DNA of 19,280 nt from NCBI GenBank assembly GCA_018969165.1, contig JAGWYX010000004.1, positions 1-19,280 of the forward strand. Direction: 5' to 3'. Both the position numbers and the translations under genes were made by a program. Source of the stretch: Verrucomicrobiota bacterium. Lineage in GTDB: Bacteria > Verrucomicrobiota > Verrucomicrobiia > Limisphaerales > JAGWYX01. The notes under the pieces are model-generated. The model did not search any database. It was not told the DNA's origin and saw only the letters and a program-made list of their open reading frames with translations. Below, piece after piece: positions 7,091 to 16,137 of this stretch (within the stretch, counting starts at the first letter, position 1; each line of letters begins with the position of its first letter).

Positions 7091-7248
7091 GGGATGGTCA
7101 TTGTTGTGACGGTTATGCCGGGTTCAGCCAGGCAATGCGACATATTTCTTCTGCATGGGTGGGATTAATAGACGGCGTGAGAACAAATTACGTTACACCC
7201 GGGCCCCAGCGACGGGAGCACTTGTCGGCTCCCCACGTCTAATTGGTC
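7091..7248. promoter_or_regulatory. Divergent intergenic region between oxidoreductase and giant gene
   Basis: This 158-bp gap must hold both promoters. The AT-richer island at about 7137-7197 is the likeliest promoter location, but no convincing -35/-10 pair or operator could be assigned. Neither gene has a Shine-Dalgarno sequence before its start. Confidence 0.3.
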
Positions 7249-10200
7249 ATGCGCACCCTGACTCGACTTGTACTGTTCCTCGCCGTCACGGCGGCGGCCG
7301 ACCAGCCGCTGCCGCCGGCTGCCCGGACCGCCCCAGCCGGCGCCGAGCTGCTCCTGCGGGAGATTCGCTACGCCGGGAGCCTGACCGATACGGAGGCGCG
7401 ATTCGTCGCGACGATCGACGCGGAGTCGCGCACGAAACGGGAGGCGGCGATCGCCTTGTTCGAAGGCGACGTGGCCGTGCTGCCAGCCAAGCTGCCGCCC
7501 GGATTGCGCCTGGCCCGGGCCGGCAACACCTACCGCCTGGTCGCCTCGCGCCCGGGCCAGTTTCGGTTCCAACTCGAAGTGGTCGCCAGGATCACGCGCG
7601 CCGAACCGTGGAACGCGGTGTCGTTCCTGGGCCCCGCCGCCGGCATTGCCGCGATCAGCGCGCAGGCGAGCAACCCGCAAGCCGAGGTCCAACTGCTCAG
7701 CGGCACCCCGGCCGAGGCGGAGCCCGCCGACCGAGGGCGGGTCCGGGGTGTCCTGGGGACTGAACGCCGGGTGGCGCTGCGTTGGCAGAGCCAGTCAGCC
7801 GAAACGACACGTCGTGCCCTGGTGACGGCGGAGACCGCGGCCACCGTGACCATCACTCCGACGGTGATCAAGTTCAGCACCGGTCTTCATTACGAGATCG
7901 TCCAGGGCCAGATTGAGCAACTCTCGGTCACCTTGCCGACCAACCAGGCGCTGACCCGGGTCGAGGGCGCGCAAATCCGCGATTGGCGGAGCCGGATCGA
8001 GGGCGACCGCCAGGTCTTGTCCATCCAGTTGCTCAGAGCGGTCGAGAAACGCTACGACTTGAAGTTGTCTTCGGAACAAGCCCTCGAACAAATCCCCGCG
8101 TTGGCGCGGTTGACCTTGCCGCAACCGCAAGGCCTCGATCGCGAGAGCGGCTCGCTGACCGTGCTGGCTGAAGACACCGCGGTCGAGACCGAACCGGCGG
8201 CCAGCCTGCGTCAGGTGGACGCGCCGGCGCGGGCCCTGGCCGCCTACCGCTTCTATGCGCGGCCGATCACGCTGGCGGTGCAGGTGCGCCGCCTCGAGCC
8301 GGTGGTGACGGCGGCGAGCCGGCTCACGGCGCGCCTCGAGGAGACGCGTTTGGTCGTATCGGACACCCTCAACCTCACCATCGAACGGGCAGGACTCTAC
8401 GCCATTGAACTCTCGCCGCTCAGCGGGTTCACCGTGACCGACGTGCGCGGCGACGGGCTCGAGGATTGGACGACGCGCGCCGGCCGGTTGTTGGTAAATT
8501 TCTCGAGTCGCGCGCTGGGCGAGCGCACGCTGACCGTGCAGCTCGAGCGACCGGAGACGACGTTCCCGAACCGGGTCGTGCTGACGCCGCTCAAGGTCGC
8601 GGGCGCGACGCGCCAGACCACCCGCATCGGCGCGGCCTCGGCGCCCGGCATCCGCCTCAAGACGGGTGAGTTGACCGGTTTGCGGGAAGTCCCGGCCGCC
8701 AGTCTCGCCGGGCGCACCGATGAATTGCTGGCCTACGCCGCCGATCAAGCCGACTGGTCGCTCCGGCTCGACGCGGAGCGACTGGCCCCGCGGATCGTGG
8801 CCGACGTGTTTAACCTGGTGACGATCGGCGATGGGCTGGTGGGGGGCAGCGCGACGATCCGCTACGGGATCGCCAACCAGGGCGTGCAGGAGTTCCAGAT
8901 TCGATTGCCGGCGCGCTGGCGCAACGTCGAGTTCACCGGCCCGGACCTCCGGCGTCGGGAACTGCTGGCCTCGACCGGCGTTGGCGCGGATACCAATACG
9001 GTCGTCTGGCGCCTCGGGCTCCAGGACAAGGCCTGGGGCGGTTACACGCTGGTGGTCAGTTATGATGAACCGTTCGAACCGCAGCAGGCCACCCTGTCGC
9101 TGGGCGGCCTGCACTCCCTCGATGCCGAGCGGGAGACCGGCAGCATCGCCGTCACGTGCGCGGCCAGCCTGCAATTGCGCGAGGCCCGGGTCAGCGGGCC
9201 GCTCCGGCGCATCGACGCCGCCGACCTGGCGGCGACGGACCGGGCCTTGCTCGCCCGCTCGGTGCTCCTGGCCTACCGTTACGACACCCAGGATGCCTAC
9301 CAACTCCAGGTCGGGGTCACCCGTTTCCAGGAATTGCCCGTGCTCCAGGCCGTGTCCGATCGCACCCAGTTGACGACGGTCTTGACCGATGCCGGCCAGA
9401 TGCTGACGGAGGCCTCGTTCATGGTGAAAAACAACGACAAGCAATTCCAACGCTTCACGCTGCCCGCCGGCGCCGAATTCTGGTCCGCGTCAGTGGACGG
9501 TCAGCCGGTTAAAGCCGAACAGCAGGACGGCACGCTGCTGGTCCCGCTGCCGCGCGGGGTGGACCGCGACCGGGCCTTCGCCGTGGACCTGGTTTACGCG
9601 CAAAGGATCGGACCGCTGACGGCCTGGCTGCCGCGCGATCTCCGGCTGGCGGCGCCGCGGACCGATGTACAAACCACCTTCGCCGAGTGGGAACTTTACG
9701 TGCCCCTGACCCATCAGCTCACCCGGTTCGGGGGCAATCTGTCCGTCGCGCCGGGAACCACCTACGGGTGGCGTGACGCCTGGGCGGAGTTTCTGGGGAT
9801 TTACCGGGAAGTATTCGCCACCGACGGCATGCGGCTCGGAATGGCGGGGGCGTTGCTGGCGATCGCGCTGGCGGGGGCGGCGATCCGGCGCGGCTGGCAA
9901 GGCGTGGTCGTGCTCGGCGCCGCGGTGGTCGTGCTCGCTGTATTGGCGGGCATGTTGCTGCCGACGCTGGGGAAGGCCAAGGCCAAATCGATTCAAATTA
10001 GCGCCGTCAACAACCGCCATGATAGCGGCATGCCCTCCGCCCAGCCCGCGCCTCCGCAGGCAGCGGAGGAGGTCGTGCGGATGCGATTCGAGAGCGCCGG
10101 CCTGGGGGGCGGCGTTGCTGCCGGCCCGGTCAGTCGGGCGGCCGGCACGACCCAGGTGGGCACGCCGCGGGCGCAGGGCATCCGGCCAATCCGCATCGAG

Positions 10201-13200
10201 ATACCGCGGGCGGGTCAGCGTTTTGTTTTCACGAAGGTTCTGAACGTCGGTGACGAGGTGCTGCGGGTCGAGGCCAGGGCGGTGGCGGCCGGCGCGTGGC
10301 GGGCGCTCCGCGGCGCGCTGCAGATCGCCGTGTTCCTGGGCGGGCTGCTCCTGTTGTGGCGGCAACTGCGGCGTCCCATCCCCGGCAGTTTCATGGTGGC
10401 CCTGGCGCTCGCGCTGGTTTTGGGCAGCGTCGCCAGCCTGCTCATCGTCATGCGCTGGCTGGGCATGGCACTGGTCGTCGCCGCACCGCTTCTGGTCCTG
10501 GTGTTCGTGGCGTACCTGGCGTGGCGATTGGTCCACCCCCACGGAGGCGGCCCGGCCGCCGCAACCCCGGCTGGCACGCCACGAACCTCGATCCCGCCAC
10601 CCGTGCCGGGAGCCGGTCCGGCCGTCGCCGCGCTGGCCCTGCTGCTCTTCGTCAACTCCATCGTCGCCGAGCCGCCGCCGCAATCGGCCGTGACCGGTTG
10701 CGACGTGGAGTTCATTTCCATCCCCTCGGCGGCCTACACCGGCACCGTGCGCCAGCGCGTGGCCGAGTTCGACGCGGTCGTCCAATTGACCGCCTCGCGC
10801 GCCGGCCAAACGGTCCCGCTGTTCGGCGCCGACGTCGCAATCGAAAGTTTCACCGCCGCGCCACGCGACGTGGTGCTCGTGCGCCAGGGCGATTTTGTCT
10901 GCGCCCGCTTGCCGCGGAAAGGCGACGCCACGGTGACCGCGCGGTTCCTGGCCAAACTCGGGGGCGACGTGACCCGGCGCCGGCTCGAGTTCGGGATTCC
11001 ACCGGCCTTGTCGAGCCGATTGACTCTGATATTGGACGAACCCGAGGCCGCGGTCGAATTTCCCAGCGCCGTGGCGTACCAGCTCGTCAATCTGCGCCAG
11101 CAAACCCGGGTCCAGGCCGTCATCGGCGCCGGCGACCGCGTCGAGCTGCAGTGGGCCCCGCGCGGCCAGCGGGCAATCGAGATCGCCGCGACCGTGTTTT
11201 GCCACAACGCCAGCCTCGTGACCTTCGGCGGTGGCGTCGTTCGGACCCGCGCGCAACTGGATTACCAGGTCACCCAAGGCGAGGCGCGCGAGGTTCGGGT
11301 TCGTCTGCCCGCCGGCGAGCGCCTGCTGCGCGTCAGCGGCGAGGGGATTCGCACCTGGCGCGTGACCGACGACCCCGCCGCGCCGGTATTGACCGTCGAA
11401 TTGCTCAAGGCCATGCCCGCGAATTACCGGCTGACGCTCGAAACCGAACACACCCTCGACAAGCTGCCATTGGCCTGGGCGCTGGCGACGCCGCACCCGC
11501 TCGACCTCCAGCGCGAGACCGGCCTCATCGGCCTCAACACGAGCGACGAGTTGGGGCTGACGATCGACGCCACCCGCGGCCTGCAAAAGATCGACGCGGC
11601 GGAGTTTCAGGCCGCGACCGGGGAGACCAACGCCCTGGCCACCGCTTATCGGTTTTTGAAACCCGACTTCGCCCTGAGCGCGCGAGTCGCAGCGCTGCAG
11701 CCGCAGCTCGAGGCGACCGTCGGCAACCGGGTCCGGATCGGCGTCGAGCAACTCGAGCTCACCGCCCAGATCCATTACGTCATCAAGCGAGCCGGGGTGT
11801 TCGGGGTGCGCCTGACGCTGCCGGAGGGGTTCCAGGTCGAAGCGGTGACCGGTCGGGACATCGTTCAGTGGGCCGACAAATCCGAGCCGGCCGGCCGCGT
11901 GCTCGAAGTGACCTTCAAGCAACGAACCCTCGGCGCCTACGCCCTGCAAGTGCAACTCGTCAAATCCGAGCCGGCCTTGCCGAAGTCGGTCGCCATCGCC
12001 GGCGTGCAACCCCTGGACGCGGCGAAACTGACCGGGTTCGTCGTCGTGTCCGCCGAGGCCGGCGTGCAGATCCGGCCGCTGTCGTCTGACGGTCTGACGG
12101 AGGTGCCAGTGACGACCGTGCCGGACGGCGGCACCGGGTTGGCCTACCAATTCATCGCCAACGCCCCGCTCACCTCGCGGCCAGCCTGGAGACTGGCCGT
12201 GGCCACGGATGCCGTCGAACCCTGGATCCGCGCCGAAGTGGTAAACTGGTTGACCCTCGGCGACACCCTGGTGCGCGGCCGCGCGCTGGTGCGGTACGAA
12301 ATCCAGAACGCGCCGCTGAAAGAGTTCGGGCTCAGAATTCCCGCCGCGTTCCGGAATGTCGAAATCACCGGCGCGAATATCCGGCGGCGCGACCAGAACG
12401 GCGAACAGTGGCGGGTCGAATTGCAGAACCGCGTGGTGGGCGTCTGCCTGTTGACCGTCACGTGGGAACAGCCCTGGACCTTGCCGGAACGCCAGGTCAC
12501 GTCGATGGCCGTGGTCGGTGTGGAGGCAACCGGCGTGGAACGCGAGACCGGCGCGCTGGCGGTGCAGGCCAAGCCCGAACTCCAGGTCCTGCCGAAAGGG
12601 GCCAGCGCCGAGTTGATTCGGATCGATCCGCAGGAATTGCCCGGGTGGGCCGGCAACCCTGGCCCCACCACCGTTCTGGCTTACCATTACCTGCGGCCGG
12701 GTTACAAACTGTCGCTCGACGCCCAACGGTTCGCGCCGGCGGAAGTCTTGCAGGCCCTGGCGGACAACGTCCGCCTGACGACCGTGGTGGCCGATGACGG
12801 CCAGATGATGTCCGAGTTGGCGCTGTCGGTCCGCAACCGTGGCCGACAGTTTCTCGAGATCGCCCTGCCGCGGGGCGCCCAGGCCTGGTCCGCCTTCGTT
12901 GCCGGCCAGGCCGTGCGGCCGAGCGTCCACGCCGGCAAACTGCTGCTGCCCCTCGAGCGCTCCGGGGACGCCCCCATCCCGGTCAGCTTGATCTACGTGA
13001 GCGCTGAAGAATTTCCGCGCGCGAGCGGCACGGTGGCCCTGGAGTCGCCGGCCCTGGATGTCCCGATGCAAAACGCGCGCTGGGAACTTTACCTGCCCGC
13101 CGGCTACCGCTACAGCCGATTCGCCGGCACCGTGAGCCTCGACCCGGCGGCGGCGCCCGTTTACACCAGGTTCACCCGGACCGAGTACTCGATCGCGGAG

Positions 13201-13797
13201 GATCGCAACCAGGGCGTGCGCGACCGCGCGATGGTCCGCTCGCTCGAGGCGGTCCGGCGCACGCTGTCCGCGGGCAAGCTCGAGGAGGCCTCGAAGGCCT
13301 ACAACCAGGCGCGCCAGCTCGAGCGCTTCGCGGCGGGTGAAGAAACCAAGCTTCGAGAAGTCGAAAAAGACCTGCGCACCGCCCAGGTCGGCAATCTGCT
13401 CACCGCGCAACAAAGCGTGGTGATGAACAATGCCGCTTACTTCGGCCAACGATTCGATCAACCGGCGCAGACACAGGCCGGCCGGTATGACGAGCAAGTG
13501 GCCGAACGGCAGTGGGACAAACTCCAGCAAGCCCAGGAAGTGGCCGCCGCCACCCTCCGGCCGTTGCGGCTGAACCTGCCGACGCGCGGTCTGCGCCAGT
13601 CGTTCTCGCAAGTCCTGCAAACCGAAGCCGGCGTCCCGATGCGAATCCGATTCGTCGCCTCGAACCAGGAAACGGCGAGTTGGCCGGCGCGCATCGGCTG
13701 GGTCGCCGCCGGCTTCGCCGGGCTCTGGGGGATGGTGGGGCTGGGATTGCGTCACCGGAAGGTGGGTGCGGCGCTCCCGGCGGGCGACGAGATTTGA
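7249..13797 (+). CDS. Giant tandem-duplicated secreted/membrane protein of unknown function (2182 aa)
   Basis: I do not recognise a named family. ATG at 7249 is preferred over TTG at 7243 because it opens a clean signal peptide (MRTLTRLVLFLAVTAAA-DQ). Half A (about 21-835) and half B (about 1141-1965) are colinear and homologous. RNVEFTGPDLRRR (558-570) aligns with RNVEITGANIRRR (1702-1714); WELYVPLTHQLTRFGGNLSV (814-833) aligns with WELYLPAGYRYSRFAGTVSL (1945-1964). Each half has four beta-rich modules with an LP-x-G...V-x-G...W...L-x-V pattern, at about 205-290, 360-440, 525-615, 720-785, and 1330-1405, 1505-1575, 1677-1745, 1854-1921. Between the halves are hydrophobic segments near 864-879, 885-904, 1023-1040, 1047-1069 and 1070-1092, plus a signal-like segment 1121-1140. 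Residues 1985-2060 look helical or coiled-coil. A last membrane segment lies near 2150-2170, with a short basic tail. It is probably an envelope protein with two large periplasmic or exposed halves. Fusion of two duplicated genes is the likely origin. Confidence 0.85.
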   Translation: MRTLTRLVLFLAVTAAADQPLPPAARTAPAGAELLLREIRYAGSLTDTEARFVATIDAESRTKREAAIALFEGDVAVLPAKLPPGLRLARAGNTYRLVASRPGQFRFQLEVVARITRAEPWNAVSFLGPAAGIAAISAQASNPQAEVQLLSGTPAEAEPADRGRVRGVLGTERRVALRWQSQSAETTRRALVTAETAATVTITPTVIKFSTGLHYEIVQGQIEQLSVTLPTNQALTRVEGAQIRDWRSRIEGDRQVLSIQLLRAVEKRYDLKLSSEQALEQIPALARLTLPQPQGLDRESGSLTVLAEDTAVETEPAASLRQVDAPARALAAYRFYARPITLAVQVRRLEPVVTAASRLTARLEETRLVVSDTLNLTIERAGLYAIELSPLSGFTVTDVRGDGLEDWTTRAGRLLVNFSSRALGERTLTVQLERPETTFPNRVVLTPLKVAGATRQTTRIGAASAPGIRLKTGELTGLREVPAASLAGRTDELLAYAADQADWSLRLDAERLAPRIVADVFNLVTIGDGLVGGSATIRYGIANQGVQEFQIRLPARWRNVEFTGPDLRRRELLASTGVGADTNTVVWRLGLQDKAWGGYTLVVSYDEPFEPQQATLSLGGLHSLDAERETGSIAVTCAASLQLREARVSGPLRRIDAADLAATDRALLARSVLLAYRYDTQDAYQLQVGVTRFQELPVLQAVSDRTQLTTVLTDAGQMLTEASFMVKNNDKQFQRFTLPAGAEFWSASVDGQPVKAEQQDGTLLVPLPRGVDRDRAFAVDLVYAQRIGPLTAWLPRDLRLAAPRTDVQTTFAEWELYVPLTHQLTRFGGNLSVAPGTTYGWRDAWAEFLGIYREVFATDGMRLGMAGALLAIALAGAAIRRGWQGVVVLGAAVVVLAVLAGMLLPTLGKAKAKSIQISAVNNRHDSGMPSAQPAPPQAAEEVVRMRFESAGLGGGVAAGPVSRAAGTTQVGTPRAQGIRPIRIEIPRAGQRFVFTKVLNVGDEVLRVEARAVAAGAWRALRGALQIAVFLGGLLLLWRQLRRPIPGSFMVALALALVLGSVASLLIVMRWLGMALVVAAPLLVLVFVAYLAWRLVHPHGGGPAAATPAGTPRTSIPPPVPGAGPAVAALALLLFVNSIVAEPPPQSAVTGCDVEFISIPSAAYTGTVRQRVAEFDAVVQLTASRAGQTVPLFGADVAIESFTAAPRDVVLVRQGDFVCARLPRKGDATVTARFLAKLGGDVTRRRLEFGIPPALSSRLTLILDEPEAAVEFPSAVAYQLVNLRQQTRVQAVIGAGDRVELQWAPRGQRAIEIAATVFCHNASLVTFGGGVVRTRAQLDYQVTQGEAREVRVRLPAGERLLRVSGEGIRTWRVTDDPAAPVLTVELLKAMPANYRLTLETEHTLDKLPLAWALATPHPLDLQRETGLIGLNTSDELGLTIDATRGLQKIDAAEFQAATGETNALATAYRFLKPDFALSARVAALQPQLEATVGNRVRIGVEQLELTAQIHYVIKRAGVFGVRLTLPEGFQVEAVTGRDIVQWADKSEPAGRVLEVTFKQRTLGAYALQVQLVKSEPALPKSVAIAGVQPLDAAKLTGFVVVSAEAGVQIRPLSSDGLTEVPVTTVPDGGTGLAYQFIANAPLTSRPAWRLAVATDAVEPWIRAEVVNWLTLGDTLVRGRALVRYEIQNAPLKEFGLRIPAAFRNVEITGANIRRRDQNGEQWRVELQNRVVGVCLLTVTWEQPWTLPERQVTSMAVVGVEATGVERETGALAVQAKPELQVLPKGASAELIRIDPQELPGWAGNPGPTTVLAYHYLRPGYKLSLDAQRFAPAEVLQALADNVRLTTVVADDGQMMSELALSVRNRGRQFLEIALPRGAQAWSAFVAGQAVRPSVHAGKLLLPLERSGDAPIPVSLIYVSAEEFPRASGTVALESPALDVPMQNARWELYLPAGYRYSRFAGTVSLDPAAAPVYTRFTRTEYSIAEDRNQGVRDRAMVRSLEAVRRTLSAGKLEEASKAYNQARQLERFAAGEETKLREVEKDLRTAQVGNLLTAQQSVVMNNAAYFGQRFDQPAQTQAGRYDEQVAERQWDKLQQAQEVAAATLRPLRLNLPTRGLRQSFSQVLQTEAGVPMRIRFVASNQETASWPARIGWVAAGFAGLWGMVGLGLRHRKVGAALPAGDEI
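9901..10014 (+). other. Pseudopilin-like helix embedded in the giant protein
   Basis: Residues 885-922 read as a hydrophobic helix ending LAGMLLPTLGKAKAKSIQ and then ISAVNN. This closely resembles the first helix of verrucomicrobial and planctomycetal type II pseudopilins, as recalled: a hydrophobic stretch, LLPAL, a Lys/Ala-rich neck and an N-N pair. Here it has no prepilin-peptidase site (no G-F-x-L-x-E before it) and sits in mid-protein. Confidence 0.5.
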
Positions 13798-13846
13798 AGG
13801 CCGGACGGCGACCCGCAAACCGGTGCTCGAACAGGCGAGTTGTCCA

Positions 13847-13949
13847 CGGACCGCGACTTGTCTCAACTCGCAGCGGGCCAGCCGGTGGTGACCGTGAATT
13901 CTCGGTAGCGGGCCAGATTCCGCTGCAGCTTGGGACAAGCCGCGGTCCG
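13847..13949. repeat. Long imperfect inverted repeat (element D) between convergent genes
   Basis: The 16-bp arms 13847-13862 and 13934-13949 pair at 15 of 16 positions (CGGACCGCGACTTGTC against GACAAGCCGCGGTCCG), separated by 71 bp. The element fills most of the gap between the giant gene and the convergent permease gene and might act on transcript ends of both. No T-tract is present. Confidence 0.6.
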
Positions 13950-13987
13950 GGCGCGGGAAAGAAGATCGCGCGACACGGTTCGCGCCG

Positions 13988-16015
13988 TCACCGATGCCGA
14001 TTCATCGCCAGCGCCAGTGACGAGAGCGCGATGCGCGCCAGGGGCACCATCAGGACCGCCGCTGGCAGAAAAAACAGCATGTCCTCGGCCCAAGCCGCGC
14101 GTAGCATAATCGGCAGTACCACGGCCAACACCGCGGCGGTAACGAACAGCCAAAGCGCCGCGTAACCCGTCACAAACAGCGGCGAGATCAGCCGGAGCAG
14201 GAGCGCCCGGCGAAATCCCCAGTAAGCCACCGCGACTTTTATGAGAACCGCCATCACCAACACGACAAACAGCAAATGATAGGCGTGATGCTGGTCCACC
14301 CATTGGAACAGATTGAACAGCCCGCCATACAGCACCAGCAGCGGCAACAGCGACCACGGAAAGCCCGCAATCCGACCGGTCAAACAAAGCGGCAAGATGC
14401 CGACGAAAAGGTGGAACGAAATCGCGGCGATCAGCAGAATCCCGGCGCCGGCTGAATCGGACTCGTTGTGGAGCGGCCACGGAAGCTGGTCGAGCGTGCC
14501 GGCCACGGCCGCCACGACCAGGACGCTGAAGCAGCTCAGCGTGAGGGCCAGCAGCCAGGTCGCGATCCCCGCCGTCAACTTGGCGGTGAGCAGCGAACCG
14601 GACGTCAACGGCCGGGTCGCCGTGAAGGACGACAGGGCGAGCCGTTTTGAACTGCCATCACGCGCGAGGTTGAGCCCAACAATGCCCAGAAAAATCAGCA
14701 GGCTGAACGTGGTGAAAAACACCAGGTTGCCCCGAAACTCGAACGGCAGCAGGGACGCGCGGCACAGCAACCACGCGGTCGCAGGCGCGACCCACGCCAG
14801 CACCCCCCACACCAGCATCGGCACCCGGCAATTGCGCCGCCACTCGATCCAGAACTGCGCGTGGAGCGGGGACAAGAACTCGAGCGGCCGCGGGCTGGCT
14901 TTCCAAAGCGCGTCGGCCATGATCGAGACGCGCTGCCACCCGGCCCAGCCACCGCAACGCTCCTGCTGCGCGCCCCACCCGGCGGCGGCGCTTCCTCCGA
15001 GCCAGGCGAGCGCGAATATTCCTTCCAGGCGCCGTTGCCAGGGAAACCAGATCTTCGGCCATTCGCCGCCGGCGTGCTGCATCGAGAACGCCAGCGCCGC
15101 CAGCGGGATCAGGCCGAGGACGAGCAGGATGAGCAGCAGCGTGCGCGTCTTCGGGAAGGAGGGCAAGCCCCAGACCAGCGCCTGAAAGACCACAAGGGAG
15201 GCGAGCAACAGCAGGGTGAGGTAGAACTGCGGCATGGCGATTCCGGGCGGCAACAACGGCCGCAGCACCAGCCGCGACCAGGCAAGCACCAGCAGCATCA
15301 TCGTCGCGCTGCCGAGCAGGATCGGGCAGGCGACCAGCGTGCTCGTCCGCACCGGCAACGCAAACCGCCGCGGCGGAATGCCCGTGAACCCGCGCGCCGC
15401 GTTCGGTTCCGTGCCGGAAAAAATGGCGAACACGGCCAGCACCGAGAACGCGAACAGCACCGAACTCCAGGGCAGACCCCATTGCGACCAATCTCGAGCG
15501 ATCCAAGTCAAGCCGTAGTTGGACGCACCTTCCGCGATTGTGGACTGATGCCCAGCCGGCTGCAACCGCCGAATCTTGATCTGGTAACTTCCTCCATCGA
15601 CGCGGCCAGTGGCCAGGTCGACCGTGGCCCAATGCAGCCAGGGATTCGGGCCCACTTTCCCCTCGAAGAGAGTCTCTGCACCCATCGTGATTCGAATCCA
15701 CCTCGGGCGCGAGGGCACAGCGGACCAGACCACTGCATTCGTCAGCGGTCCTCGATAGACGGTCGTGGCCCCGAGGTTCAGTTGAACCACGAAGCCGCCC
15801 GGTTGATCGCGAAGGGGACCGACCCCGGATCTTATGATGAGATTCGCTTCCGCCAACGGTCGAGATTCCGCCTCGGCCACGCGCCCGATCTCAGTAAGAT
15901 AGCCGGTGAAGGCGGTCAACCCCGCGCACACCGCGAATAGCAGCACCAGCGCGGCAAAGCCGGACCGGTTCTTTCGCCAGATTTCCCAAATCAAGGCCGT
16001 CGCGGGTGAGTTCAT
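13988..16015 (-). CDS. ABC transporter permease (ABC-2-like, large)
   Basis: A 675-residue polytopic membrane protein. Helix 1 is at 19-38, followed by a soluble extracytoplasmic domain of about 145 residues (40-183) rich in beta-like sequence. Further helices lie near 184-202, 224-246, 264-284 and 291-309, a second soluble stretch follows, and then several more helices run to the C-terminus. The order 'ATPase then big permease' behind a YtrA-type GntR regulator points to an ABC-2 exporter or envelope-stress transporter; substrate unknown. The start at 16015 opens at MNSPATALIWEIWRKNRSG, the usual amphipathic lead into helix 1. The same frame is open a further 68 codons upstream, but those codons come from repeat elements B and C and are not credible. 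No Shine-Dalgarno is visible. The stop at 13988 faces the giant gene's 3' end across an inverted repeat. Permease length is well above the common 250-400 residues. Confidence 0.8.
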   Translation of the reverse strand: MNSPATALIWEIWRKNRSGFAALVLLFAVCAGLTAFTGYLTEIGRVAEAESRPLAEANLIIRSGVGPLRDQPGGFVVQLNLGATTVYRGPLTNAVVWSAVPSRPRWIRITMGAETLFEGKVGPNPWLHWATVDLATGRVDGGSYQIKIRRLQPAGHQSTIAEGASNYGLTWIARDWSQWGLPWSSVLFAFSVLAVFAIFSGTEPNAARGFTGIPPRRFALPVRTSTLVACPILLGSATMMLLVLAWSRLVLRPLLPPGIAMPQFYLTLLLLASLVVFQALVWGLPSFPKTRTLLLILLVLGLIPLAALAFSMQHAGGEWPKIWFPWQRRLEGIFALAWLGGSAAAGWGAQQERCGGWAGWQRVSIMADALWKASPRPLEFLSPLHAQFWIEWRRNCRVPMLVWGVLAWVAPATAWLLCRASLLPFEFRGNLVFFTTFSLLIFLGIVGLNLARDGSSKRLALSSFTATRPLTSGSLLTAKLTAGIATWLLALTLSCFSVLVVAAVAGTLDQLPWPLHNESDSAGAGILLIAAISFHLFVGILPLCLTGRIAGFPWSLLPLLVLYGGLFNLFQWVDQHHAYHLLFVVLVMAVLIKVAVAYWGFRRALLLRLISPLFVTGYAALWLFVTAAVLAVVLPIMLRAAWAEDMLFFLPAAVLMVPLARIALSSLALAMNRHR

Positions 16016-16068
16016 AGGTTTAGCGAAGCAAGTGGATTGGCTCGAGGCCGGCGCGACAGCGTCCGGGA

Positions 16069-16088
16069 GTGCGGCAGTCCTCTGCCGC
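16069..16088. repeat. Repeat element B, copy 2 (hairpin half only)
   Basis: GTGCGGCAG (16069-16077), loop TCCT, CTGCCGC (16082-16088) reproduces the left half of copy 1 at 2857-2876, with identical stem and a one-base change in the loop. The distal complementary arm found in copy 1 was not seen here, so this copy may be truncated. It lies just upstream of the permease start, inside the ABC operon. Confidence 0.6.
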
Positions 16089-16137
16089 TTTCGCATGGGC
16101 CTAGCCACTCCAAACGACATGGACCACGCATTTGTAA

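Noticed and set aside
5936..7168. 410-codon + strand frame opposite the oxidoreductase
   Set aside because: It is antisense to a canonical Gfo/Idh/MocA gene with a Tat signal; its translation has no recognisable motif.
9490..13938. 1482-codon open frame on the minus strand opposite the giant gene
   Set aside because: It is antisense to a protein with a clear signal peptide, colinear duplicated halves and motifs. The minus frame gives low-complexity Arg/Gly/His/Gln-rich sequence with no domain, so it is an effect of high GC content.
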